Shown here: in pieces, positions 24,151 through 36,010 of the stretch
Position numbering within the stretch: position 1 is the first letter of the stretch
Layout of the letters: the number at the start of each line of letters is the position of its first letter
Assembly (NCBI GenBank): GCA_030374765.1
Contig: JARGXX010000004.1
Location: 992,001-1,056,000, forward strand
DNA from: Agarophyton chilense
Taxonomy: Eukaryota > Rhodophyta > Florideophyceae > Gracilariales > Gracilariaceae
Length of the DNA: 64,000 bases
Direction: 5' to 3'
Program-made: the position numbers and the translations under genes
The notes under the pieces: generated by a model
The model's database searches: none
Told to the model about the DNA's origin: nothing
Seen by the model: the letters and a program-made list of their open reading frames with translations, nothing else

Positions 24151-26300
24151 TTATACCGCAGTAATGGGTTTCCTGAACGCGCTTTCGCGGAATAGCTGTT
24201 AACTCAGTTCCACTTCAGGGGAAGTGAGGACCGTGAAGGAAGAAGTTGAAGATCATAAAACTCGAGGAAGCGAGTAGAAGCATCTGGTTCACGAAAACGT
24301 GAAGTCAAGAAGGCAGAAATAAAAGTTTGCGAGATCTGCTCAAGGGTGTTGATGAGATCTAAAGACTATCAAGCCTAACAAGAAGGGTACCCGCTGGTTT
24401 GCTTATGCCGCATGGCGCAGAATCCACCACGATCTCCCTGCAGCCGAGTTCAGGAAAGCTCTCTTTCAAGAGATTATGCCTCAAGGGAGCCAATAAAGGA
24501 TCCTTCTCGTCATTCGGTTGCTGGGAGAACACATGATAATACGCCGGTTGAGAAATTGAATCTGACACAGGCTGAGAAGCCATGAAAAGCGAAGTAGGCA
24601 CCGCAATCAAAGTAATTTGTATCTCTGGTTCATCCACGAAATAAAGATCTGCATCCGCACCCCAAGCTTCTTCATACTATTGATCCACGAATTTGGAAGG
24701 TGTCGATTCATGGACACAAACCGTACGTCGATTTATAGGGAGTTATTTGAAATTTGCACGAAGATCGCGAACCTCATCACACGTGATTAGGTGGCGAGCT
24801 CTAGGGTTGTACCACACAAAGTCTCCAGTATTGACTGTGCGACCTGGAAAGTGATCTCGTTGTGGCCTTCGTGTGCTTCTCGCTGATTGATCCAATAGAA
24901 CTCCATCCCAATGGATACTGTCGATGAAGTCCATCAAGGATAGGAACTCTTCGTAATAGGAGCTTGACCCCAACACCAGGGAGAGGTCGAGTTGTCTCCC
25001 ATGTCCTCTCTCAGTTAGCAACATGTACCACAAGAAAAATGTCTTATGCATTCCAGAGGATATCGACTTCCATTTTGGCAATAAACTCAGCGAACAATAC
25101 CGTATAGTACCCCAAGAACGGTTCTGTGATCAGGGCAGAACAAGTACAGGTTATGGCAGGAGAGAGCTCCACAGGACATAGACGAGAACTCTCGATAGAC
25201 GACCAATGTTCAGGAATCGCTACTTAGCGTCCCACGCGTGCATTACGCCTAATACAATGGATTTTGATCATTTGGTACGAGAACAAGTACCCCACGGGGA
25301 ATCTCATCCACTGTTGCAAACAAGGATAGTCCCAATTGGGAATATCCCGCTTGTAAAAGAACCGGAAATCTGCTAGAAGCGATGGCCGACGCAATGAAAG
25401 TACAGCGTCGCGCACAGAGCGTTTGACGCACCTCTCGTCGACATTGACTTCATATAATGCCTCAATATACGAGTATCCTTTGCCTTTTGTACGATTCATC
25501 CATGTATCCAGGTTCTAATCTCTTGTGAAGACGACCAGGCTGATAAAGCGGTGTAGACGCTGGTAAATCAGCTTAGTGAACCGGGTTCGGGCTTAGTCCG
25601 TACTTTCATTGGTAAATCGCGCTACCATGTTGTCTGGAAAGGCACAGTGAATTCTTCAATCGTGATTTTGAATCGCGACATGCAGTAGATCATCGGAAAA
25701 GTACCCGTAAAGGACGTACTGTCGGATCAACGCGTCATCGCGAAGAGCAACTCGGTCGAACCAGGGAACTTAAGCAAAAAGATCCGCATCGTCGAGAGGA
25801 TTTCGTCCCACCAAGTCCGCTGGATGCGGGTAACTGCGTTGAGCTCGACGAGATGGAACTCTAATGATACCGGCAGAAGATACGTAAGCCCCGTTCGGCA
25901 TCGCGTCAAAGGCAGACGGCCGCAGCGTCAGAGAATGAAAATACGACGCGCGGAACCGGATCCAACCGAAACACAGAAGGAGTTGCAGACCGTGAGTTGA
26001 AGCCACTACTGAAGTAAGCATCCTCCGGTGGTGCAAAATAATTGTTGGAGTCATACGGAGTATTCGGGTTCGTTTTTGAATGATCGGAAACATACAGATG
26101 TGAATCATGTAAGAGCATCTCCACCAGTTGGGTGTCCCTATCCAACATCTGGCCATGTGTGTCGTGTTAACTAGTGACTCTAAATGTCTAAAATGTTCTT
26201 CAACACTGCTCTTCAACGCGAGCGTTTAAAGCACTACTTGACCTACCCATATTTCCAGTTCAAAGTTCCAAAGCCTGAAGGCACCTACAAAATGATTGGA
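24150..26300. other. Unassigned, probably retroelement debris
   Basis: Several minus-strand ORFs (24359-24637, 24743-25081, 25224-25499, 25770-26216) without clear domains. The one at 24743-25081 (TVNTGDFVWYNPRARHL) is reminiscent of the basic region after a gypsy integrase, where a GDxVW/L strand is usual. A minus-strand gypsy remnant is possible but not demonstrated. Confidence 0.25.
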
Positions 26301-26366
26301 AAGGACTTCATTTTCGGGCAAGCAGAAGATGAGGAAGCCTCTTTCGCAGTTGCGTTTTAGACTCAA

Positions 26367-27651
26367 ATGGTCCATTTAGCCATAGTCGCCATTCCAAAAG
26401 GCCGTAAAGGTTGTTCTGTTCCAGGAAAAGCTCCAAACATTCCAAGAAACTCCAATAGTATTCATGTATACTACATGGGAAAGTACTTGTGGCCTCAGAA
26501 CACTCTCTGCCCGGGAACAAGTTTGTACGGCCCGCAACAATCTTCTAAGACTTTTGAAAGGCGGTTTCACATGCGGCGATCTGTTTTTGAACATATTATT
26601 TTTGGTGTAGTGCAGAACAGCAGTTATTTTCGACGCGGGCTGAGACCGGATGCCACGGGTCGCATGGGTATATCGCCACTTACCAAAGTGATATGTGCCT
26701 TGCGACAAATTGCGTACGATATACCGAGCGACCTGGCAGAAAATATGTTCGACGTGTCGGAGAAAACCGCTGCCGACTGCCTGGAGCATTTTTGCACTGC
26801 AGTCCAATCTGTGTTCGGAGCAAAGTATCTCCCTGACTCAAGTAGTGAAGAACTAACCGAATTGAGCTTCAATTTGCAGAAATTGGTTTCCCAGTTGTAT
26901 AGGATGTTTAGACTGCGCCGTTTGGGAGTGGAAGAATTGCCCGAAAGAGAGACAGGGTGTGATGTTGGGGAAAGAAGGACGACCTGTGTTAAGGATGGAG
27001 GTTATCGCAGATATGGACCTGTGGATATGGTCCTTTCACTTTAGACTGCCGGGTGCTTTCAATGATCTCAATGTGTTGGAAGTGAGAACCCAGTTCGATA
27101 GAGTTCTATCTGGTACATTTCCGGCCGTGAAGCCGTCCTATAGAGTCGATGTGGTACTTATCACGTAGTATTACTATCACACCGACGGTATCTACCTGAC
27201 ATGGAAAGTATTCAAGCAAACAATTGGCATGCCACTCACCAACAAGGAGAAATTGTACTCCAAACAGCAGGAAACTGACCGAAAATGTATAGACCGTCTT
27301 TTTGGAGTTCTGTATAGACGGTTCCGCAGTCTTTTTGTCCCATCCAAGAAGATGTCCGACGCGAAAGTTCAAAACATCGCCCTGACGACTGCTATCATGC
27401 AAAATATGACGGTAAAAGTGAGAAAGGGATTCTACACAAGTGATGGTAGTGGGGGAGTTTCACGCTATTATGACGAGCAAGACGATACCGCGGATATGGT
27501 TTTGGAGAAATTGAATGAAAGCGATGTTCATGGTGGTCTGGTTCGCGTTTCAGTTGCAGACGACATAAAGCTCCCTGCTCTACACTGCATGATGAAAGTG
27601 GCTCTGATTAATCATATCTGGAACGCGTTAGGTATCGAAATTAAAGTGTGA
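26367..27651 (+). pseudogene. PIF/Harbinger-type transposase, decayed (Harbinger 1)
   Basis: Recognised from the plant-transposon-protein (PIF/Harbinger) pattern. Blocks in order: FERRFHMRRSVFEHI, DATGRMGISPLTKVICALRQ, the first catalytic Asp in CLDCAVWEWKNCPKERQG (codon 26911-26913), then VIADMDLWIWSFHFRLPGAF with second-Asp NDLNVLEV, and IDRLFGVLYRRF. In the last block the usual catalytic Glu (VERxFGVL) is Asp. The ATG at 26367 is the first in the opening frame, though family-like sequence (PEGTYKMIGKDF) lies upstream. One frameshift lies near 26885-26895, and a TAG at 27166-27168 interrupts the second frame. With the acidic residue changed as well, the transposase is dead. Its likely accessory gene lies on the opposite strand at 28509-29205. 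Confidence 0.8.
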
Positions 27652-28508
27652 GTTGGTGCCAAAGGCGCGGCGACGACGGAGTATTCCTCATTAAACACTG
27701 GTTATTTACTGCGTGTCGCGTTTAACGTAGAATAGTAGATCCCCCTCTAGCGGGATCACAGGGCCGCGCTGCCGGACAAAGTTTCGTCGTTGTAGGGACG
27801 TTTGGCCACACTGGCCGCATGGAAACTGGCGCTAGCGCGGGCGATGGGCTCAACAATTCGAAGTGGCGTGTTATTAAGGAGAGTCAATCGACACAATTAA
27901 CGCAAACATAAAACTTGATGGCGTTAACAACTTGCAAATTGAGCCCATTGATGCGACGCTGGTGAGGCTATTTTGTTCAGCGCTGTGGGCAGCGCTCTCC
28001 CGTGCGCGTGCAGTGGGAACCGGACCTGCTCCACTTTTGACCATGCACACAGTCAGCCAGTGTGCTTATGTGAACGCCTCTCACCACATCAAACTTCCCG
28101 TCTTTATCCCTACCTCATCTTCCCATCCACCTTTCTCCCTCCCCCCCCCCCCCTCTCGCAGAGTAAATTACCAGTGTTCATTGACGAACGGCCCGTCGCA
28201 CTACAGCTACAGATCTGTGCGTGACGTCGTCGCGACTCCTTGAGTGTCAGCCTCGGCTGCGGTGGCCAGCGTAGCCAATCCGTTGTTCTCAATAGATACG
28301 GCTGACGTTCGCTCAAATCCTTCAAACGCACTGGAATTGACGGATGCAGTCTGTGTACGCAGGTTGGCACCATCGTCAGAATGCATGAATGACGACGAAT
28401 TTGGTCCAATTCGGGATCAGTTGTTCACGCTGCTCTCCTTACCTCTTCTGCAGGTCTCCTCAGGAAGACGCACAGCTTCTGTTTGCGCAATTATAATGTA
28501 GCAGTTCA
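27652..28508. other. Spacer between convergent Harbinger 1 genes
   Basis: Non-coding. It holds a run of 12-13 Cs (about 28141-28153) and an inverted pair ATGGGCTCAA / TTGAGCCCAT (about 27845 and 27938) that could form a stem-loop. No promoter or gene recognised. Confidence 0.4.
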
Positions 28509-29205
28509 TTAATTCTGCATTTGTCCCTGGCAGCCTGAACAAATCTTGTATGGTCTTTTTCTTCTCGACTTCCACCAGTCCCTCTGCGATATATTTCCGA
28601 CTCTTTGCTGCCCGCGCAAGCTCCTCGATCCCGTCTGCACCGCGGCGAAGGGCATTTGCTTGGCTGGAAAGCATGTGCGCACGCTTTTTGCAAACAAAAG
28701 CATATTTCTGGTCCGATCTGGGAGGCGTTTCATCTTCAATCCGGCGTCTGCTTTGCCCCCAATCTCCACGCACAACGCCGATGCCACGCTGCTCCGGTGA
28801 GAAGGAATCTCCTCCGGAACAAAATCGTTTTCTTTGTCTTTGCTAGATATAGAAAGCTCCCACAGCGCAATATTAAGCAAAAACATAAGTGCCTCTATGA
28901 ATTCGAAACTCTTCCCCACATCCAGATCTTTGTCTTGAAAGAAAAAATACATGTTGCTGATATTGGCTTCCTTATTGTACACAGCAGTAGAAGCGCGAAC
29001 AAAATCTTCATCGGTTGAAGATCCGATAGGGTTCTTCGATTTCATGCTGCACATGATACCCCTCAAACTGTATACAGTCGAGGCGTGCTATCTTGTATCG
29101 CTGTAAGACGGCCATACCTGTGCGTGGAGGGGGTTTGAAAGAGGAATCGGCTTTCTTCCTTTCTTGTATCAAGAGCTCAAAGCTTTGTAGTATCTCTTCC
29201 GTCAA
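28509..29205 (-). pseudogene. Harbinger accessory (Myb/NAM-associated-like) protein, decayed
   Basis: Two overlapping minus-strand frames (29205-29008 and 29066-28509) read as one broken gene. The first gives FEGYHVQHEIEEPYRIFNR; the second gives KNPIGSSTDEDFVRASTAVY and then DKDLDVGKSFEFIEALMFLL. This order matches the second protein of plant and algal PIF/Harbinger elements (I-K-N-P-S-G-A-T-E-E-D...A-x-x-x-Y-x, then a G-K-x-F-x-F block with Trp/Leu-rich end), which binds DNA and escorts the transposase. A frameshift lies near 29010-29066. The C-terminal part is basic and coiled-coil-like. It faces the transposase tail to tail. Confidence 0.6.
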
Positions 29206-29463
29206 GCGGTCCTTCTTCCTGCTCGTACCTCGCTTGGAATTTTCTGATGCTGCGAGGAATGCTTTACAGGCGGCTACAGTTTCGAAAACTGATCATCCTT
29301 TGCAAGAATTCATTTGGATGTGCGTGTGGTGAGGAAAAAGTATCACAATATGGGATTGAGAAATTCTCTTCAATATGGGCATAAGTCTCGAGAGCGAGGA
29401 TATGTCGGGATGGGTGGCTTGTTTGCGTATTCATTAGGTTATGCCTGTATTAATTTGGTATAT

Positions 29464-29592
29464 TTCTGCAATTGTTGCGGGAAGGATGTGGGGTGGCGCC
29501 AAGTACCTTTGGTTCACCCGCTGGAGTTCCGCTGCAGTTGTGGCGGGAAGGAGGCGTTGTGGCGTCAAATACCGGTGGTTACCCCGTTGGAG
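29464..29592. repeat. Tandem duplication of a 63/66-bp unit
   Basis: Two adjacent copies, 29464-29526 and 29527-29592, share TTGxGGCGGGAAGGA..., a GGCG(C/T)CAA core and end in CC(G/C)(C/T)TGGAG. On the plus strand each could encode C-x-C-G/C-G-K...WRQ(V/I)P(L/V)V...PLE, in a short ORF reaching 29628 (first ATG at 29350). The reading frame continues through both copies, but no family is recognised. Confidence 0.6.
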
Positions 29593-29840
29593 AGCTCTCC
29601 AAAAATCACTGATTTGAAACATTTTTGAAGGAGTTCCAATTCAATTTCCTGCTTTTAATTTGAAATTTTTTTGAAGAGCATGGGTGTGCGCTGAACAGTA
29701 CTCCAACTGAAAAAATTGCCTTGAAATTATGCAGTGGAGAAACCGGTGGAGATGCTTTAAGGGCGTATTGAACTTGAAGTTGGAATGCGTTCGTAGAGAC
29801 GAGGAAACTTCGAAAGACCAATGCATAATGCTGGACGGGT
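29593..29840. other. No gene recognised
   Basis: Short stretch between the tandem duplication and copia-like copy B. Minus-strand ORFs of 61-71 codons have no family resemblance. Confidence 0.35.
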
Positions 29841-32800
29841 ATACAATTACGTCTTGTGTTTCCCGGGCTTCGCGATTAACGGCGAGATGTGTAGTATTCT
29901 AAAAATTCGGATAGCCAATGCATCATTATTTCGTCTAAGTAAGATGATACTCACAGGAGACTGTGACGGCATTGATTGAGTTGTGAGCGGCGTTCCGCAG
30001 AGGTTGTAGGTTACCAGTGTGAAATGGATTGCCACGGCGCATCCAAATCGTCCCTTCGTAGGGAAATGAAGGATTGGAAACGGCGCATGTAGTGGATAGG
30101 CACGTGGAAGGCAATTCTACCCTTTGCAGACGAAGCCCATAAGAGCCGACTACCCTATACTGTAGAGGAGCTAATTGGCTAGCCAAGGTTTATATCTAGA
30201 TAATAATTAGTGGCCATCCCCTCTGTGCTCAATATAAACGGTACAAAGGTGAGCGCCAACTCCCAAATAGAGGATAAAACAACGTGTACAAAACTGTCCT
30301 ATTCCTAGTTCAAAATTTCTTAACCGGATATCCAGACAATCTACAACAAGTAGATGTCCGTTTAACAGCGAGCCTAGTCTATGAACCACTCTCATCAGCG
30401 AGTAGGGCTTTACAACAACCCCCATTTTCTAGGTCGCTTGGGTTGCAACTATAACAATCCTTTTTCCTTCGCCGAAAGCCGCCTTATCGACAGTCCGAAC
30501 GCCGTTGTAGTTGTCTGCTCTCTCCGTTAGAGCAGATACTTCGCCATTAAGTGATGGTCGTAGTTTTCGTGAAGAAACGCCGCACTTATGTCAAAGTGAT
30601 CTAGATATACGCGGCGTTCAGTTGCGAATGAAAGGGGTAGACGAGTCGTAGTTTTTTCAAAGTTGTACGGTGAGGTGTGGTGAGGGTCATAGTGTTCGTT
30701 GGGAAGCATGAGATCGCCTCGGGCTGCAAAACGGGTTTTGCGGGCAATGACTTCATTCGTTGGTGAGGTTTTATATCTGTATTGCATACTTGTGAGAATA
30801 GGGTTGGTATTGGGAGGTGTGGATAAAGTCCAGCGAATGGCACCCATTTAGTCGAGTTGGTCGAGTTCATTGCTGTGTGCAGAAGCATCTGGATAATGGC
30901 TACATGTTTTCGGGGTCGAGGTGGGGGTGTGGTGTGCGTACCGGTCAGCAGTGTGGAGCTGAAGGCGTGGGATAAGCTGGCGCAAGGATTAGGACTTGTA
31001 TCTTACGGTTGGAAGGTCACTGCGCGGATCGTCTGTGTTTGGCTGGGGTCTATATTCCAGACATTTATGTGGGTTGGGCTAATGGGGTGGAGATAATGAA
31101 CATGTTTTGAATGGAGATAAAGTCTTTACTTCTTTTGTTGGATTCGAAGGATGGTTCCGAGCTGGCCAAATGTGAATAGATGGGAAAGGTTGGGAGGTGC
31201 ATCGTACCAGACTATGTGGTGAAGGTTTTGGATGCAGTAGTGGTACGTTATATTGTACTTTAAGGCAGCCTCAGTGGCGGCATCCTCTCAGAAAGGGAGT
31301 GGTAGACTGCTTCGAACGAGTGACGCCCGTAAAGTTTTGAGAAGGGAGCCACTGAAGCGTTCGGCCAGGGGGCTTCCTATTGGGAGTATGAAACGGTGAG
31401 TTGAAAATGGATACCGCGCAATGATAAAGCTTTCTGGAATGCCTTAGATGTGAAGTACTTTGCGTTGTCACTTTGGAGAAGGAGAGGGTATTTTTTATGG
31501 GTGTTGTAGGTGTGGGTCAGAATATCGATAAGTTTGCGAAGGGTTTTGTACCAGGTCTTGAGGAAATCCACGTGAAGGGAGCGGAAGGCGGTGTCGATGA
31601 AGAAAAGTATATGGCTGTTCTATTGACGTGATGGAGGTGTCAGGGGATCGCAGGGGTCGATTGAGATGCAGATTCCAGGAGACTGAGTGTTAGTGGATCA
31701 TCGATAAGGTTGCAGTTAGGATTTGCCTTCTCTGCATCAACATCAGTAACTTTCAGTGGGTGTGGGACAGAGTGCGGCCGGGAGATTGAGTAGGAGTTTG
31801 TGCTTGGCCGTTAATTGGAGTGACCTTGGTTGAATATGGCCTAGCTTCAGATTCTATGTCTCGAAGTCATGTGTAATGGAGGGGGTTGGAGTTGGATTTG
31901 TTTCTGGGAGAGAGGAAGAGAGCCAGGGTTTTGATGGAGTGCAAGAGGACGATGGTAGGGTTGTGAGATTTGGAGTGCGGGAATTGGATGATGGGGGAGG
32001 CCGTTTTCTGGGAGTGGGAGAATGCATCCCCTGAGTTTTGGATGGAGGGGATGAGGGATTTTGAGTGAGTTCACGGGGGGAGAATGTGCGTACACGTAAG
32101 TCTTGATCGGGGGTATCAAGGACGTATTGATGGTTTATAGGTGTGGACGTGGCAATTACATCATGTGCATGACGCCATCGACGCGGTCAAATGAGGGCGG
32201 CTCTGGACGCGGAGAATGCCACTAAGCTGTAGTGTGAGGCAAGGGAAGCGACTAAGATAAGATTCGGACGGATGTGTGGCGCATGTACGGCAATGGAAAC
32301 GCGGAGGGTCATATGCGTCTTTGGTTTCAATATTGGCCTCTTTTTGGTTACAGTAGAGTTATTAGCGTTGGAAGAGAGGGTGTAAGTCATGTTTGGGAGA
32401 GAGCCCATTACGAGGTTTGTGGAGAAAACATGGATGGGGTGGGCGGCAGAGTCAAGGATAAACATACCGTCGGGCAACTGCTGAAGAGCAGCATTATCGT
32501 TTTGTTCTAGGATGCTCATGTAAAGAAGGAGTTCTTTCATGAAATTGTCAGGAAGTACACATGTGTCGACTGCATGGGTCTGAGATTTTAACTTCACCCT
32601 CTGAAGAGTGCATTCTTCATCTCTTTGTGTGACACAGTAATGCATTTGGTATCATTTTCCGGTGTAGACCTGAAGATTTGCATGGTTCCAATATGGTTGG
32701 GAGCGAAAACCGCGTGGGTATGATGGAATTTGAGGGGGGGTTCGAACGTGTTGGAGACGGATTCGGACGTGAAAATGACTTTATTGCGTGGTATAGAAGT

Positions 32801-33695
32801 GAAAATTGTGGTGCATAAATGTGTTTTTAATCGAGACCGGTTTGCTGTAGGCGATTTTTGAACTATCGAATAGATGTAGGCGGTGTACCAAATGTAACGA
32901 ACGCGAGCTGCAAGATATATATATTTGATTTAAAACCATAAATGAGAAATTTTAGGGCTATGCGTTCTTCGTTAATGTTGAAAAAGTCGGCGTTGAGCAT
33001 TTTCGATCGGATAGACAGATCTTAGAGATGTATTCTTTGATGTTCATTTCAGAATCAAACACGATAGATCTTTCATTGGATTTAAGTGCATCGTGGTCTT
33101 CTTTGGTGGCGTTGCGAACATGATTAGAAATATTATTCACGATATGGAATGGTGAGTGACTTAAGAGATCTGTAGGAGGTTTTTTTCGATGATGTGGTTG
33201 GTGGTGCTTTGCACGATAAGGGCCTAGACCTTAAAACACTTTTTGCGGTTGAAAGAGCGACAGAATCATATGAAGAGGATATTTTGCTTTGCAACAATAG
33301 TTTCGCATCGATAAAAGCCGAATTGATGGTTAGTGAATCTTCCCAGATTGTAAAATTTGTGTATGAGATCTTGGATTGGAGGAGATAATGTAAGGTAGAA
33401 AATGGAGACGTAGGTGAAAATTGGTCAGCGACAGAAAGATTGAGTGTATTAGATTTGATTGCAAGCAGGTTGCAGTTGTAAAGGAGGGTTTGAAGATAAC
33501 AATATTTTCCGGATCAGTGTTGAGGTCTCAAGAACCTTGAGAGTCTGAAAGAAGAGGATGAGCGTTCTAGGCGCATAACCTGTGAGGAGCAATACCACGG
33601 AACCCCGGACGACAAAGGCGTCAGGTTCTTGGGTGTTTTATTTGATGTCTATGGCTACGTGTAAACCGTGGACCCGGTGTGTGCGTCGCCACAAA
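29840..33695 (-). mobile_element. Decayed minus-strand copia-like element, copy B
   Basis: On the minus strand, from high to low coordinates: an LTR remnant (33581-33695), a protease-like block FILDSAAHPIHVFSTN (about 32410-32480; compare D-S-G-A-x-x-H), a proline-rich stretch (about 31850-32120), an integrase block LLQSDNAKYFTSKAFQKALS (about 31400-31480) and an RT block (about 30540-30850, with VYLDHFDISAAFLHENYD). Further RT-region sequence is homologous to copy A (29880-30540 matching about 15560-16200). No 3' LTR was found at the low-coordinate end, so the copy seems truncated there. Many breaks; an old fossil of the same family as copy A. Confidence 0.72.
33581..33695 (-). repeat. 5' LTR remnant of copia-like copy B
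   Basis: Starts TGTGAGGAGCAATACC on the plus strand and is homologous to 14174-14285, sharing CGGACGA, GATGTCTATG, CTACGTGTRAACCGTGGA and GTGTGTGCGTC. The match stops after GCGTCGCC at about 33695, where the remaining about 75 bp of the LTR are missing. It lies where a minus-strand element should have its 5' LTR. Confidence 0.6.
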
Positions 33696-34098
33696 GACGT
33701 TGATACCGACGAAATAGCGCCTCATATCATCTTTCTTCATTGGCTCTACTCAGCGCAAAAAAATGTGGCAGCCAATGAAGAACCGGAGAGCATATCGCCT
33801 ATTGTAGATATAAGGGGGTTTCTACACTGGGACACCTCAAAGAGCATTTTGTCTCCTTTTCTCAAAACGGCCACAAATTTCATCCCAACATGACACGGAG
33901 CATCTGTCCACTGCACACATCAACTGCGCGCAGATTTGGGCGCGCTTCTGGAGCGACCCCATCTTGTGGACAAGGTGCTCCTGAACATTGCAGGTCATAA
34001 TGGACCCAAACCTTCGCACAGCGCTCCTGTTTGACCTTCTCCACACACTTGAGGCGCTTTAAGACAATTGCGAGGTCACGGCAGCGGCTCTGAATGTG

Positions 34099-35238
34099 AT
34101 GGGATCTGCGGCTGTGGCAGCAGCTACAACTGCCGAAACCCGTGGAGCAGTCCCATTTCGAGCTTGGAGCCACAGCCGAAACGACAGCAACTGGTGTACA
34201 ATCTATGCTTTGCAACCAAGTTTCATAGAAAGCGGTGCTTGGAAGGCACTCTTCAGAGTATCGCGAACTGTGCTTGAAAACCATCTTTGCTCCCTGCAAG
34301 ATGTCTTGACGAAACATGAGACAAACTTTCGATCTTCGCTACCCCCTGCACTACGAATTGCGGCTTTCTTAATGTATGTCGGTGGAGCGAGTTGCGACAA
34401 CACTGGTGCACAGCTGGGCATAGGTAGAAGTTCAGTAAGCAGAGATGTTAAGATTGTTAGCAGAGAGGTCTGCTCTCATCTCAGCGACAAGGTGCGGTTG
34501 CCCCAAACAGAATCTAATCTAGCTGCAGTGATGCAAGGATTCCAAGAGATACGTGCCCTTCCGTACTGCGTGGGCGCAATTGATGGCATACATATACCAT
34601 GGCTAATGTGCCCTGAAGAGCAATACTACGAGTACAGATGTTATAAGGGCTTCTCAAGCATGGTTCTCTTTGCAGTTTTAGATGCAAATCGTAGGTTTCT
34701 GTATACTGACATTGGGCGTCCTGGGATTTTCGGGGATTCTACTATTTATCAGAACTGCACTCTGAAGAAGATGATTGACGAGGGGAAATGGCTGGGCCAG
34801 GAGATACCAGATCTAGTTATTGCCGGTGTTGACGTGCGACCGTATCTTATTGGGGACTGCGCATTTCGTCTTGACGTTAATATGATGAAGAGCTCCAGTA
34901 AGCAGGAGATGGCAGCAAACCCTGTTCTTTAAACATGGCATGCAATTGCGTCCCAAACGCGAAAGCCTGTCGAGTGTGCTTTTGGAATATTGAAGCACCG
35001 GTTTTCGGTTCTTAAGACTGGGTTAAAATTACATCACGAAGATGGTATGGTGCAGCTGATCAGTGCGTGTGTTTCTCTGCACAATTTATGCATGAAATGC
35101 GAGGACCATGAAGACTACTACCTACCGACAGACGAACGTGGAGATCCACAGGAAGTGACAGTAGAGACAATCAGCGGAAAAAAGCAAAGAGATGCATTGC
35201 TTTACTATTTAGTAGAGAAACTTGGTGGAATTGTTTAG
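34099..35238 (+). pseudogene. Harbinger (HARBI1/ALP1-like DDE) transposase with one in-frame stop
   Basis: A single plus-strand frame of about 380 codons, open apart from a TAA at 34930-34932. Catalytic blocks are in place: first Asp in CVGAIDGIHIPW (about residue 162), second Asp in GRPGIFGDSTIY (about 213), the conserved YLIGDCAFRL, and the Glu after the stop in RKPVECAFGILKHRF (about 292). The N-terminal half has a helix-turn-helix-like segment (CDNTGAQLGIGRSSVSRDVK). The first ATG is at 34099. It has the typical HARBI1 length of 350-400 residues. The stop separates the last catalytic Glu from the two Asps, so ordinary translation gives no active enzyme. All other family features look well preserved. 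Confidence 0.88.
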
Positions 35239-35932
35239 AACTTTTCGACGAGATTTTCCATGATTGTCCTCAGCTTGGCCTTCTCCTCAATGCTTTTCTT
35301 GAGCTCCTGCAACAATCCATGTTGGCAGGCTTCGGCTTGCTTGAAGAATGAATCCATACTCTCATGCCTAGATTCCTTGTTTCTCTTTCGGGAGCTTGAC
35401 ATTGTGTCCTGAACTGCAATGATACCGGTTTAACTGTCAATCACGGCTGGGAGATTATGGCGTGCTTTATCATGCTCCAGTTCGTGTAATTCTTCGAAGA
35501 AATATAGCTTTTCATATAGATGAGGGTCGTTACCATCCCTTCCGGACTCACTAAGTTTATATATATATATGTGGAGTACTCCTGCTTGATAAGCGTAAAC
35601 TTTTTCTGCCACGCCTTAGGAAATCGGCTAATGCTATGTTTTTTCTTCGCTAGACCTGTGGCAACTGTAAACAATTCCTTCAGAGACTTTTTCTGCTTCT
35701 TGCAGCCTCCATACCCAGCAGCCTTCATCATTTGAAGCATTACAACTACGCTTTCGTGACTGTAGTGTTGCTTATCCGTTTGGGGGCTTTCTGGCTTGGT
35801 TTTTGGTGGTAATAGTTTAGACTCCGTGGATGGTACTTGGCCAATCGTGCTTATCAATCGAGTTTGAGGTGATAGGGGAGCGGTTGTTGGGGTCAGAGTG
35901 GGGGAGAGGGTATTGATCTGCTTCTCAGACAT
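35235..35932 (-). pseudogene. Harbinger Myb/SANT-like accessory protein, disrupted
   Basis: From ATG 35932-35930 (MSEKQINTL): a Pro/Thr/Ser-rich N-terminus, a Myb/SANT-like region (HYSHESVVVMLQMMKAAGYG to RFPKAWQKKFTLIKQEY), then ESGRDGNDPHLYEKLYFFEE, LHELEHDKARHNLPAVIDS, and a basic plus coiled-coil end (SSSRKRNKESRHESMDSFFK to MENLVEKF). This is the usual second Harbinger protein, which binds transposon DNA and imports the transposase. Two lesions are seen: a frame change at the (TA)n tract near 35561-35571, and an in-frame TAA at 35430-35432. Its stop overlaps the transposase stop on the other strand (shared TTAG, 35235-35238). Confidence 0.75.
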
Positions 35933-36010
35933 TTTAAAGATGTCTATTGGGCTGATTTGCACGACAAAGCGACCCAGGATTCTTCCTGGCTAGTGGGGGC
36001 AACTTTTGAA

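Noticed and set aside
24743-25081. Possible minus-strand gypsy integrase tail
   Set aside because: Only one weak GDFVW-like word; no core integrase motif, so left unassigned.
28141-28153. Poly-C run as a polypurine tract of an LTR element
   Set aside because: No LTR pair or retroelement coding sequence on either side; it lies between two Harbinger genes.
35412-35432. A 21-nt GT...AG 'mini-intron' in the Myb-like gene that would remove the TAA
   Set aside because: 21 nt is a multiple of three and far below normal spliceosomal size; a single nonsense codon explains the sequence better.
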